DNA from: an uncultured Prevotella sp.
GTDB taxonomy: Bacteria > Bacteroidota > Bacteroidia > Bacteroidales > Bacteroidaceae
Reading direction: 5' to 3'
Length of the DNA: 7,908 bases
Assembly (NCBI GenBank): GCA_900772835.1
Contig: CAAGSA010000072.1
Span: 1-7,908 of the forward strand
Part shown: in pieces, positions 1 to 5,027 of the stretch
How positions within the stretch are numbered: position 1 is the first letter of the stretch
Layout of the letters: each line of letters begins with the position of its first letter
Position numbers and translations under genes: made by a program
The notes under the pieces: generated by a model
The model's database searches: none
What the model saw: only the letters and a program-made list of their open reading frames with translations
Told to the model about the DNA's origin: nothing

Positions 1-1
1 A

Positions 2-655
2 CCGAATGCCGTGCTCAACGGACTGCGCGACCACAAGGACTTGGGTCTGCACACCGAGGCTATGACCGATGGCGTGCTGCCGCTCATCAAGAGCGGAGTC
101 ATCAACAACTCGAAGAAAGTGATTATGCCGGGCAAGAGTGTTGCCTCGCTCGCTCTCGGTTCGAGAGCCCTCTACGACTATATGGACTACAACAAGGATA
201 TGGTGTTCAGAGATGTGGCGTGGACTAACGACCCGTTCATCATACGCCAGAACCCGAAGGTGATGTCGGTAAACTCGGCCATAGAGGTGGATCTTACCGG
301 ACAGGTATGTGCCGACTCCATCGGCAAGCGTCTGTTCTCGGGCGTTGGCGGCCAGCACGACTTCATGTATGGCGGTGCTCTCTCTGAGGGTGGTAAGACC
401 TTTATCGCCATGACTGCAACGTCGGGCAAGGGCATATCCAAGATCAAGCCAGTGCTGACAGAGGGCGCGGGAGTTGTCACTACGCGCTTCCAGACCCAGT
501 ATGTAGTGACCGAATACGGTGCAGCCTTCCTCAAGGGCAAGGATGTGGCACAGCGTGCCCACGCTCTCATCGACATCGCTGCACCTGAGGTGCGCGAGGA
601 ACTGGAGCGTGCAGCCTGCGAGCGCTTCGGATACAGATTCCTCAGGATGAAATAA
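2..655 (+). CDS. Acetyl-CoA hydrolase/CoA-transferase family protein, C-terminal part (5' end outside window)
   Basis: Partial gene: the frame is open from the first complete codon at position 2 and ends at TAA 653-655, giving about 217 residues, roughly half of a 430-500 residue family member. The enzymes move CoA between acyl-CoA and a carboxylate (acetate, succinate, 4-hydroxybutyrate, propionate or butyrate) through a glutamyl-CoA thioester, in the cytoplasm. Seen here: the DHKDLGLHTE segment, whose Glu (codon 56-58) is at the position of the family's catalytic glutamate; NDPFIIRQNP; VDLTGQVCADS; the glycine-rich GVGGQHDF (341-364) that contributes to CoA binding and the oxyanion hole; and VVTEYG near 503-520. 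The DHKDLG-HTE-DGV wording resembles the 4-hydroxybutyrate CoA-transferase type more than the longer ScpC/Cat1 type, but the substrate cannot be read from this half. It is convergent with queF. The family call is firm; the exact substrate is open. Confidence 0.93.
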   Translation, partial: PNAVLNGLRDHKDLGLHTEAMTDGVLPLIKSGVINNSKKVIMPGKSVASLALGSRALYDYMDYNKDMVFRDVAWTNDPFIIRQNPKVMSVNSAIEVDLTGQVCADSIGKRLFSGVGGQHDFMYGGALSEGGKTFIAMTATSGKGISKIKPVLTEGAGVVTTRFQTQYVVTEYGAAFLKGKDVAQRAHALIDIAAPEVREELERAACERFGYRFLRMK

Positions 656-682
656 AAGCGCCGTACAGCTATGTTGCCGCAG

Positions 683-708
683 GCTGTTTCAAAGCCTAAA
701 GAAACAGC
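683..708. other. Small hairpin in the 3' region of the CoA-transferase gene
   Basis: GCTGTTTC (683-690) and GAAACAGC (701-708) form a perfect 8-bp inverted repeat with a 10-nt loop, starting 28 bases after the CoA-transferase stop codon. No T-tract follows on either strand, so it is not a canonical intrinsic terminator. It may be a 3'-end stabilising or processing hairpin. Confidence 0.4.
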
Positions 709-724
709 AGTAAAAGCTAAAACA

Positions 725-785
725 GACTGATGTCAATGCAACAAGAGACTGATGTCTATGCAATAAAAAAGACTGATTTCAAAGC
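725..785. repeat. Degenerate short direct repeats, three copies (GACTGATnTCnAnGC)
   Basis: GACTGATGTCAATGCAA (725-741), GACTGATGTCTATGCAA (747-763) and GACTGATTTCAAAGC (771-785) are direct repeats at 22- and 24-base spacing. Copies 1 and 2 differ at one of 17 positions; copy 3 is more diverged. A fourth, weak relative may lie at 699-720. The block is in the untranslated stretch (656-854) between the CoA-transferase stop and the terminator. No protein-coding gene with good support lies in this stretch, and the function of the repeats is unknown. Confidence 0.55.
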
Positions 786-854
786 TTTATCAGCCTGCCG
801 GGAAACTTAAAAGACAAGAACATATCGTTATATTTTAAGTTAAACATTCATTAA

Positions 855-895
855 GAAGCCACAGCGGATTCATTCCGTTGTGGCTTCGTTTTTTT
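855..895 (+). terminator. Strong intrinsic terminator, possibly bidirectional
   Basis: A 14-bp stem (855-868 with 874-887: GAAGCCACAGCGGA pairing TCCGTTGTGGCTTC, one G-T pair) closes a 5-nt loop, TTCAT. It is followed by G and seven T residues (889-895). This is a textbook plus-strand terminator, 200 bases past the CoA-transferase stop. On the minus strand the same hairpin lies 55 bases past the queF stop, but it is followed only by TTAATGAATG, so it would be weaker in that direction. Confidence 0.9.
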
Positions 896-942
896 GGCTG
901 CATTCCAGCCCCACCCCATCTACAGGCAGAAGGGCGGAAAGA

Positions 943-1413
943 CTATGCGTTGTGCATGAGGAAGCGCTGCTCGGCAAGCTTCTCAAACTTCGTGCCGGGT
1001 CTGCCGTAGTTGGCGAACGGGAAGATGCTGATGCCTCCACGCGGCTTGAACAGTCCCTCCACCTCGATGTAGCGCGGCTGCATAAGCTTTATCAAGTCCT
1101 TCATGATGATGTTCACGCAATCCTCATGAAAGTCGCCGTGGTTGCGGAAGCTGAATAGATACAGCTTCAGGCTCTTGCTCTCCACCATCCTCACGTCGGG
1201 GATATACTTGATAATGATTTCGCCGAAATCCGGCTGTCCGGTAATCGGACAGAGCGTAGTGAACTCCGGACAGTTGAACTGCACCCAATAGTCGTTGTCC
1301 TGGTGCTTGTTCTCAAACGTTTCAAGCACCTCCGGAGCATAGTCCATCCTATACTCCGTCTTCTTTCCGAGGGCGTGCAACCCCTCGTCTGTTCTGTTTT
1401 CGCTGTTTGTCAT
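943..1413 (-). CDS. queF: NADPH-dependent 7-cyano-7-deazaguanine (preQ0) reductase QueF, type I
   Basis: QueF reduces the nitrile of preQ0 to the aminomethyl group of preQ1, using two NADPH, in the cytosolic queuosine pathway for tRNA. The 156-residue length fits the short single-domain T-fold form. Visible motifs in order: CPEFTTLCPITGQPDFG, with the catalytic nucleophile Cys at residue 55 and Asp62; the QueF-specific ESKSLK at 78-83; FRNHGDFHED at 89-98, with His96 and Glu97 at the substrate-binding positions; and RGGISIFPFANYGRPGT near 125-141. The numbering matches the Bacillus enzyme closely, which supports the ATG at 1411-1413. The 21-base gap to the upstream transporter implies one transcript. 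No promoter is seen in the gap. The start region (AAATTACAAT before ATG) is A-rich without a Shine-Dalgarno sequence, as usual for Bacteroidota. Confidence 0.97.
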   Translation of the reverse strand: MTNSENRTDEGLHALGKKTEYRMDYAPEVLETFENKHQDNDYWVQFNCPEFTTLCPITGQPDFGEIIIKYIPDVRMVESKSLKLYLFSFRNHGDFHEDCVNIIMKDLIKLMQPRYIEVEGLFKPRGGISIFPFANYGRPGTKFEKLAEQRFLMHNA

Positions 1414-1434
1414 ATTGTAATTTATGTATTCGAA

Positions 1435-2124
1435 TCAGATGTTCGTGATTTTCCACACACTGTAGTTCACTCCATTGTCGAAGGCATCCACTCCCTCCAT
1501 CTGCTTGGTTTTCCTCACCACGCGCACCGTGAGCGGCAGCACGACAATCTCATAAACGGTCTTCAGTATTACCTGCGACACTATCAGCATCGGTATCTCG
1601 CTCCACGGCACTACTCCACCGAGAGCGAGCGGAAAGAAAATCACGGAGTCGGCAAGCTCGCCATAAACAGTGCTCATGATGGCACGTAGGGCGAACCGCT
1701 TGCCTCCCGACGAGAGCTTCATCCTGCTCATCACGTAGGCATTGATGAACGACCCCACGAGGAATGCAAGGAACGACGCGGCGGCAATGCGCGGCGCCAG
1801 TCCGAACACGGCGTGGAATCCCTCCTCGTTCTGCCAGTAGGGAGCGCCCGGGATTGCATCGCACAGGGCACCGAACGCCACGAACAGGAAATTCATGAAG
1901 AATCCCAGCCAGATGAGCATACGCGCCTTGCGGTATCCCCACACCTCGCACACGCAGTCGTTGATGATATACGACACGGGGAACACCAGCAGTCCGCCGG
2001 TGATACTGATTGGTCCGAAAGAAATCTGCTTTGTCTCAAGCACGTTTGCCGTAATAAGGCAGACGCAGAAGAGCACGCTGAAAAGCATAAACAGCACGCT
2101 CACGCTATTGTCTTTTACTTTCAT
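1435..2124 (-). CDS. yhhQ: Queuosine precursor transporter, YhhQ/VUT family (DUF165)
   Basis: A 229-residue integral membrane protein of the YhhQ family, which imports preQ0 and/or preQ1 across the cytoplasmic membrane. About six hydrophobic segments are visible (roughly 8-28, 35-55, 69-90, 112-132, 150-170, 178-203). Family signatures seen: LITANVLETK near 23-32, the acidic INDCVCEVWGYRKAR at 55-69, and STVYGELADSVIF at 151-163, which matches the family's ST..GE..DS..F motif. I chose the ATG at 2122-2124 (MKVKDNSVSV). The reading frame stays open upstream to a GTG at 2208, but that extension is polar, unlike the family, and lies inside the structured leader. It is followed 21 bases later by queF, so uptake and preQ0 reduction are co-expressed. 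That pairing supports a deazaguanine substrate. The last 25 residues are a polar tail. Confidence 0.93.
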   Translation of the reverse strand: MKVKDNSVSVLFMLFSVLFCVCLITANVLETKQISFGPISITGGLLVFPVSYIINDCVCEVWGYRKARMLIWLGFFMNFLFVAFGALCDAIPGAPYWQNEEGFHAVFGLAPRIAAASFLAFLVGSFINAYVMSRMKLSSGGKRFALRAIMSTVYGELADSVIFFPLALGGVVPWSEIPMLIVSQVILKTVYEIVVLPLTVRVVRKTKQMEGVDAFDNGVNYSVWKITNI

Positions 2125-2219
2125 AATTCTTGTTTTGTTTAGACTCGGTCCCGTTCCCGGGGCTGAGTCATGGAGGTTTGTCAAGCACTCGCCGGTTGCT
2201 TTCCCCACAGGAAAGCGGC
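2125..2219 (-). promoter_or_regulatory. Structured GC-rich 5' leader of yhhQ-queF; candidate cis-regulatory RNA
   Basis: Read as RNA from the minus strand, the leader of about 90 nt has two hairpins. The first (2191-2219) is GCC, then a 7-bp stem GCUUUCC/GGAAAGC (2210-2216 with 2198-2204) with loop UGUGG, an AACC bulge and closing GGC. The second (2142-2169) is a 12-position stem, GACUCAGCCCCG with CGGGACCGAGUC, having 10 Watson-Crick pairs and two A-C mismatches, capped by a GNRA-type GGAA tetraloop. It ends 17 bases before the transporter start codon, and an A-rich unpaired tail (UAAACAAAACAAG) follows. I do not see the preQ1-I signature in it. A 10-codon ORF (MTQPRERDRV, 2139-2171) begins in the leader and spans the second hairpin. 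A regulatory role is inferred from the structure and from the location before a queuosine operon. Confidence 0.55.
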
Positions 2220-2221
2220 TG

Positions 2222-2229
2222 CAAAATTA
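2222..2229 (-). promoter_or_regulatory. -7 promoter box (TAATTTTG) of the yhhQ-queF unit
   Basis: On the minus strand TAATTTTG fits the Bacteroidota TAnnTTTG -7 consensus exactly and sits about 100 bases before the transporter ATG, just ahead of the structured leader. The -33 element is weak: the nearest TTG (2254-2256) has a 24-nt spacer, longer than the usual 19-21. Transcription would start near 2216. Confidence 0.6.
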
Positions 2230-2273
2230 GTACAAAAAATCGGAATACGGAAACAATCAACAAACAAATGCCC

Positions 2274-2383
2274 CATTTACGATCCACAAGTATGGCATTT
2301 GCGGGTCGTAAGTGGGGCATTTGCGGGTCACAAGTGGGGCATTTACGAGTCACAAGTGAGGCACTTACGATTTGCAAGTGCCG
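2274..2383. repeat. Tandem array of five 22-bp repeats, each an imperfect dyad
   Basis: Five units in exact 22-base register start at 2274, 2296, 2318, 2340 and 2362. The consensus on the plus strand begins CATTTRCGRGTCACAAGT and ends in GGGG, GAGG or similar. Units 2 and 3 differ at two adjacent bases; units 1 and 5 at the edges are the most diverged. Each unit has two-fold symmetry, for example CATTTGCG (2296-2303), GGT, CGTAAGTG (2307-2314) in unit 2. The array fills the gap between the purine permease stop (2392) and the yhhQ promoter (2222-2229), ending about 45 bases upstream of that promoter box. No spacers lie between units, so it is not a CRISPR. Function unknown. Confidence 0.9.
2360..2382 (-). 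terminator. Hairpin just after the purine permease, possible weak terminator
   Basis: The fifth repeat unit contains a perfect 7-bp inverted repeat, GGCACTT (2360-2366) and AAGTGCC (2376-2382), with a 9-nt loop. It begins 9 bases beyond the permease stop codon. There is no T-tract, so it is a poor intrinsic terminator; it may stabilise the 3' end or be only the symmetry of the repeat itself. Confidence 0.3.
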
Positions 2384-2391
2384 CCTGTGTC

Positions 2392-3690
2392 CTACATAAA
2401 CACATATTTCATCACGAAAAGCACGGCGAGTACATACATCGTGGGATTCAGCTTCTGCCAGTATCCGCAGAGCATATTGATTGCCACATAGGCTATCACT
2501 CCGCAGAGTATGCCATCGGAGATGCTGTACGTGAGCGGCATCATCACGAGAGTGATGAATGCCGGAATGGATTCGGCAAAGTCGTTCAGATTGATATCCT
2601 TTATCGGGGCGAGCATATACAGGCCCACGATTACGAGCACGGGAGTGGTTGCCGAAGCCGGGATGGAAAGGAAGAGCGGCGCGAAGAAGAGCGACACGGC
2701 GAAGCACACTGCCGTGGAGAAGGCTGTAAGTCCGGTGCGTCCGCCCTGCGCCACGCCCGATGCACTCTCCACGTAGGTAGTGGTGGTGCTTGCACCCAGG
2801 CATGCGCCAGCCATCGTTGCCACGGCGTCGGCCATGAAAGCCTTGTTCAGTCCGGGTATTCTCCCGTCCTTGCGCATCATTCCCGCCTTGGTGCAAACGC
2901 CCACGAGGGTGCCCATTGTGTCGAAGAGGTCGATGAAGAGGAATGTGAACACCACGATAAGCATGTCGATGGTGAAGATATTGTGCCATTCGAACTGGCA
3001 GAACAGCGGTGCCACCGACGGCGGTGTGTCCACGAATCCCGTGAACGATGTTATGCCCATGGGTATTCCGATTATCGCCGTGCCGAGTATGCCGATGAGC
3101 AGCGAACCGGGCACCCTCTTTATCACCATCACCGAGGTCATGATGATGCCTATCACTCCGAGCAGTGCCGAGCCTTCAGCCAGCTTTCCGATGCTCACGA
3201 ACGTGGCGTGGTTCTCCACTATGATGCCGGCATTCTTCAGCCCGATAAAGGCGATGAACAGTCCGATGCCCGCTCCGATGGCCATCTTGAGCGATGCCGG
3301 AATGGCGTCGACGATGAGCGTGCGCACTTTGGTGAGCGTGAGCACCACGAAGATGAACCCCTCGATGAGTATAGCCGTGAGGGCAAACTGCCACGAGTAG
3401 CCCATCGTCATGCACACCGTGAACACGAAGAATGCGTTGAGTCCCATTCCCGGTGCCAGGGCGAACGGCTTCTTGGCGTATATTGCCATCGCCAGTGTGC
3501 CCACGATTGCCGCGAGTGCGGTGGCAGTGAACACGGCGTCGGTGTCCATTCCCCTGTCGGCAAGGTTTGAGAATATACTCGGGTTTACGGCAAGAATGTA
3601 TGCCATGGTGAGGAATGTGGTCATGCCAGCCATCACCTCAGTCTTGATAGAATGTTTCGACGGGTCGAAACCGAAAAGTTTTTCCAACAT
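2392..3690 (-). CDS. NCS2/AzgA-type purine permease (hypoxanthine/guanine/adenine:H+ symporter)
   Basis: A 432-residue multi-pass inner-membrane transporter of the AzgA-like branch (PbuG, GhxP and AdeP relatives), which imports purine bases with protons. Sequence marks in order: short N-terminus LFGFDPSKHSIKTEVMAG; TFLTMAYILAVNP at 25-37; GMDTDAVFTATALAA at 47-61; PFALAPGMGLNAFF at 75-88; FIDLFDTMGTLVG at 252-264 with the conserved acidic residues; and STTTTYVESASGVAQGGRTG at 301-320, with Glu308 in the substrate-binding motif. I chose the ATG at 3688-3690 because it yields the usual family start and follows an A-rich stretch; the open frame up to 3780 runs through hairpins and has no family likeness. 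It lies 94 bases after the second ChrA-like gene with no evident promoter between, so it probably ends that operon. Which purine is carried cannot be decided from sequence alone. Confidence 0.95.
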   Translation of the reverse strand: MLEKLFGFDPSKHSIKTEVMAGMTTFLTMAYILAVNPSIFSNLADRGMDTDAVFTATALAAIVGTLAMAIYAKKPFALAPGMGLNAFFVFTVCMTMGYSWQFALTAILIEGFIFVVLTLTKVRTLIVDAIPASLKMAIGAGIGLFIAFIGLKNAGIIVENHATFVSIGKLAEGSALLGVIGIIMTSVMVIKRVPGSLLIGILGTAIIGIPMGITSFTGFVDTPPSVAPLFCQFEWHNIFTIDMLIVVFTFLFIDLFDTMGTLVGVCTKAGMMRKDGRIPGLNKAFMADAVATMAGACLGASTTTTYVESASGVAQGGRTGLTAFSTAVCFAVSLFFAPLFLSIPASATTPVLVIVGLYMLAPIKDINLNDFAESIPAFITLVMMPLTYSISDGILCGVIAYVAINMLCGYWQKLNPTMYVLAVLFVMKYVFM

Positions 3691-3711
3691 AAAGATTGTT
3701 TGTTTAATTGC

Positions 3712-3780
3712 GGCAGGCGCTCTGCCTGCCCTTTGTTGATATTCGACGGGATGTGCATACCGGTGCGGCCAAGCCGCCAC
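3712..3780 (-). promoter_or_regulatory. Two GC-rich hairpins in the gap before the purine permease
   Basis: The 94-base gap (3691-3784) holds GGCAGGC (3712-3718) and GCCTGCC (3724-3730), a perfect 7-bp stem with a 5-nt loop, ending 21 bases before the permease ATG. A second stem, GCGGC (3765-3769) with GCCGC (3773-3777), can extend by two pairs past a bulge and lies at the ChrA-like gene's 3' end. Neither is followed by a T-tract on the minus strand, and no TAnnTTTG box is seen. They could set relative expression within the operon, by partial termination, mRNA processing or control of translation. That role is inferred. Confidence 0.45.
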
Positions 3781-3784
3781 GCGG

Positions 3785-4357
3785 TCAGTATATCAGCAGC
3801 CCTGCCACGCCGCATACGAGCATTATGAGTATCGGATTCGCCTTCTTGTAGCGCGTCATCACGAACGAGAAGGCGAAGATGGCAAGGCTCACGCCGAAGC
3901 ACAGGGGGTCGGCAACGGGCGACCCAAAGTTGTCTTTCGTCATGAGCAGCACTGCGGCAGCGGCTATCAGCCCCACGATGGCTGGGCGCAGCCCGGCGAA
4001 AATGTCCTTCACGATTTTTGAGTCCTTGTGCGTGATGAGATAGCGGCTGATGAGAATCATGATGATGAAGGGCAGCCAGATTATCGAGAGGGATGCGAGC
4101 ACCGAACCCAGCACTGCTGCCCATTCTGGATAGCCGGCATGCAGCACCGCTGTGTATCCGGCGTATGTGGCGGCGTTGATGCCTATCGGTCCGGGCGTTG
4201 ACTGGCTGATAGCCACGATGTCGGTGAATTCGGCATTCGTCATCCACTGGTTTTTCACTACCACCTCGTTGTGTATGAGCGACAGCATGGCGTAGCCGCC
4301 GCCGAAATTGAACGTTCCTATCTTTGTGAATATAAGGAATATCTTCAGGAAAATCAT
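3785..4357 (-). CDS. chrA: Chromate transporter (CHR) family half-protein, second gene of the pair
   Basis: A 190-residue membrane protein equal to one half of the classical two-domain ChrA (about 400 residues), i.e. a short-chain CHR protein. Signatures: TKIGTFNFGGGYAM at 11-24, SQSTPGPIGINAATYAGY at 51-68 and AGLRPAIVGLIAAA at 121-134, followed by three or four hydrophobic stretches. Such halves usually occur as adjacent pairs with opposite membrane topology and act together. Chromate or sulfate-linked anion efflux is established for some family members, but the physiological substrate of Bacteroidota pairs is not, and the FGGGYAM variant differs from the FGGP form of well-studied ChrA. It starts at ATG 4355-4357, 13 bases after its partner's stop, and is followed after 94 bases by the purine permease. 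Confidence 0.9.
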   Translation of the reverse strand: MIFLKIFLIFTKIGTFNFGGGYAMLSLIHNEVVVKNQWMTNAEFTDIVAISQSTPGPIGINAATYAGYTAVLHAGYPEWAAVLGSVLASLSIIWLPFIIMILISRYLITHKDSKIVKDIFAGLRPAIVGLIAAAAVLLMTKDNFGSPVADPLCFGVSLAIFAFSFVMTRYKKANPILIMLVCGVAGLLIY

Positions 4358-4370
4358 TGCTTTCTAATTC

Positions 4371-4916
4371 TTAGTTCTTCTTGTTATCTGTTTTCGTGGC
4401 CTTTCCCCACGCATATCCCCCTATGCCTGCGGCTATGATAATGAGTATCGGCGACACTCCGAAGGCTGCTATCAGCGCACAGCACACCACTGGAATCCAG
4501 GCGTTGCGCCACGACAGCCTTGCCGTCTTTGCCATGGTGAAACAGGGCGAGGCGATGAGTGCCACCACTGCCGGGCGCACTCCGCGGAAGAATTTGCCCA
4601 CATAAACATTGTCCTTGAAAGCCTGGAAGAACATGGCTATGAGCAGTATGGCTATTATCGACGGCAGGGCTATGCCTATCGCCCCCACTATTCCGCCCCA
4701 CACGCCGCGGAGCTTGTAACCTATGTGGCTCGCCATGTCGATGGCGAAGATGCCGGGCGTGGTCTGCGCCACCACCATTATGTCCATAAACTCCTGTCGG
4801 TCCATCCAGCGGTTCTTGTCGACGAACTCGCGTTCCATGATGGGTATCATGGCGTAGCCGCCGCCAAGAGTGAACGCGCCAATCTTGTTGCACGTAAGAA
4901 AGAATTTCAGTAGCAT
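4371..4916 (-). CDS. chrA: Chromate transporter (CHR) family half-protein, first gene of the pair
   Basis: A 181-residue short-chain CHR protein and the promoter-proximal member of the pair. Signatures: CNKIGAFTLGGGYAM at 9-23, VAQTTPGIFAIDMASHIGYK at 49-68 and FRGVRPAVVALIAS at 110-123, then hydrophobic segments and a short basic, polar tail. The second motif reads TTPGIFAID where the partner has STPGPIGIN, so the two halves are clearly diverged rather than a recent duplication, as expected for a specialised heterodimer. The start ATG at 4914-4916 is preceded by an A-rich stretch (AAATTATAAAAACAAG) and no Shine-Dalgarno sequence. The leader of about 65 nt and a good promoter lie directly upstream. 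The family call is firm; chromate itself as substrate is an inference from the family name. Confidence 0.9.
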   Translation of the reverse strand: MLLKFFLTCNKIGAFTLGGGYAMIPIMEREFVDKNRWMDRQEFMDIMVVAQTTPGIFAIDMASHIGYKLRGVWGGIVGAIGIALPSIIAILLIAMFFQAFKDNVYVGKFFRGVRPAVVALIASPCFTMAKTARLSWRNAWIPVVCCALIAAFGVSPILIIIAAGIGGYAWGKATKTDNKKN

Positions 4917-4957
4917 ATCTTGTTTTTATAATTTGCAGGTTGCCTGAAAATGATTTA

Positions 4958-4987
4958 CAGCGACTGAACACTGTGTTTCAGCCGCTG
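4958..4987. promoter_or_regulatory. 11-bp inverted repeat at the presumed transcription start of the chrA operon
   Basis: CAGCGACTGAA (4958-4968) and TTCAGCCGCTG (4977-4987) are inverted repeats with one wobble pair and an 8-nt spacer. The right arm abuts the -7 box (4988-4995), so it covers the expected start site. As DNA it could be an operator; as RNA it would be a stem-loop at the very 5' end of the message. Confidence 0.65.
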
Positions 4988-5018
4988 CAAAAGTACTCAT
5001 TTTATGCGAATTGTTCAA
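4988..5018 (-). promoter_or_regulatory. Bacteroidota-type promoter of the chrA-chrA-permease operon
   Basis: Minus-strand TTG (5016-5018), a 20-nt spacer (4996-5015) and TACTTTTG (4988-4995) fit the -33/-7 consensus TTG-N19-21-TAnnTTTG. It begins 9 bases after the stop codon of the DUF5686 gene and lies about 75 bases before the first ChrA-like start codon. It is the best promoter in the window and indicates that the ChrA genes start their own transcript. Confidence 0.8.
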
Positions 5019-5027
5019 GAAAATCTA

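Noticed and set aside
671..810. Two small overlapping ORFs as real genes
   Set aside because: They are 19 and 26 codons, have low-complexity products explained by the DNA repeats, and show no start-region signal. They are kept only as part of the 3'-region observation.
2125..2208. Extended GTG start giving the YhhQ-type transporter 28 more residues
   Set aside because: The extra residues are polar and unlike the family N-terminus, and the region is GC-rich structured leader. The ATG at 2122-2124 follows an A-rich stretch like the other starts here.
2125..2219. tRNA or a known riboswitch class (TPP, cobalamin, SAM, preQ1-I)
   Set aside because: No cloverleaf, anticodon arm or T-loop is present, and the conserved core strings of those riboswitches are not found by eye. 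A covariance-model search was not possible here.
2274..2383. CRISPR array
   Set aside because: The repeats are head-to-tail with no spacers and there are no cas genes in the window.
2170..3570. A 466-codon open frame on the plus strand over the permease
   Set aside because: The product is dominated by His, Glu, Arg and Cys with no domain pattern, while the opposite strand encodes a complete purine permease. It is a shadow frame.
3691..3780. Extended start giving the purine permease 30 more residues
   Set aside because: The extension covers two hairpins and has no family similarity. The ATG at 3688-3690 gives the usual length and N-terminus.
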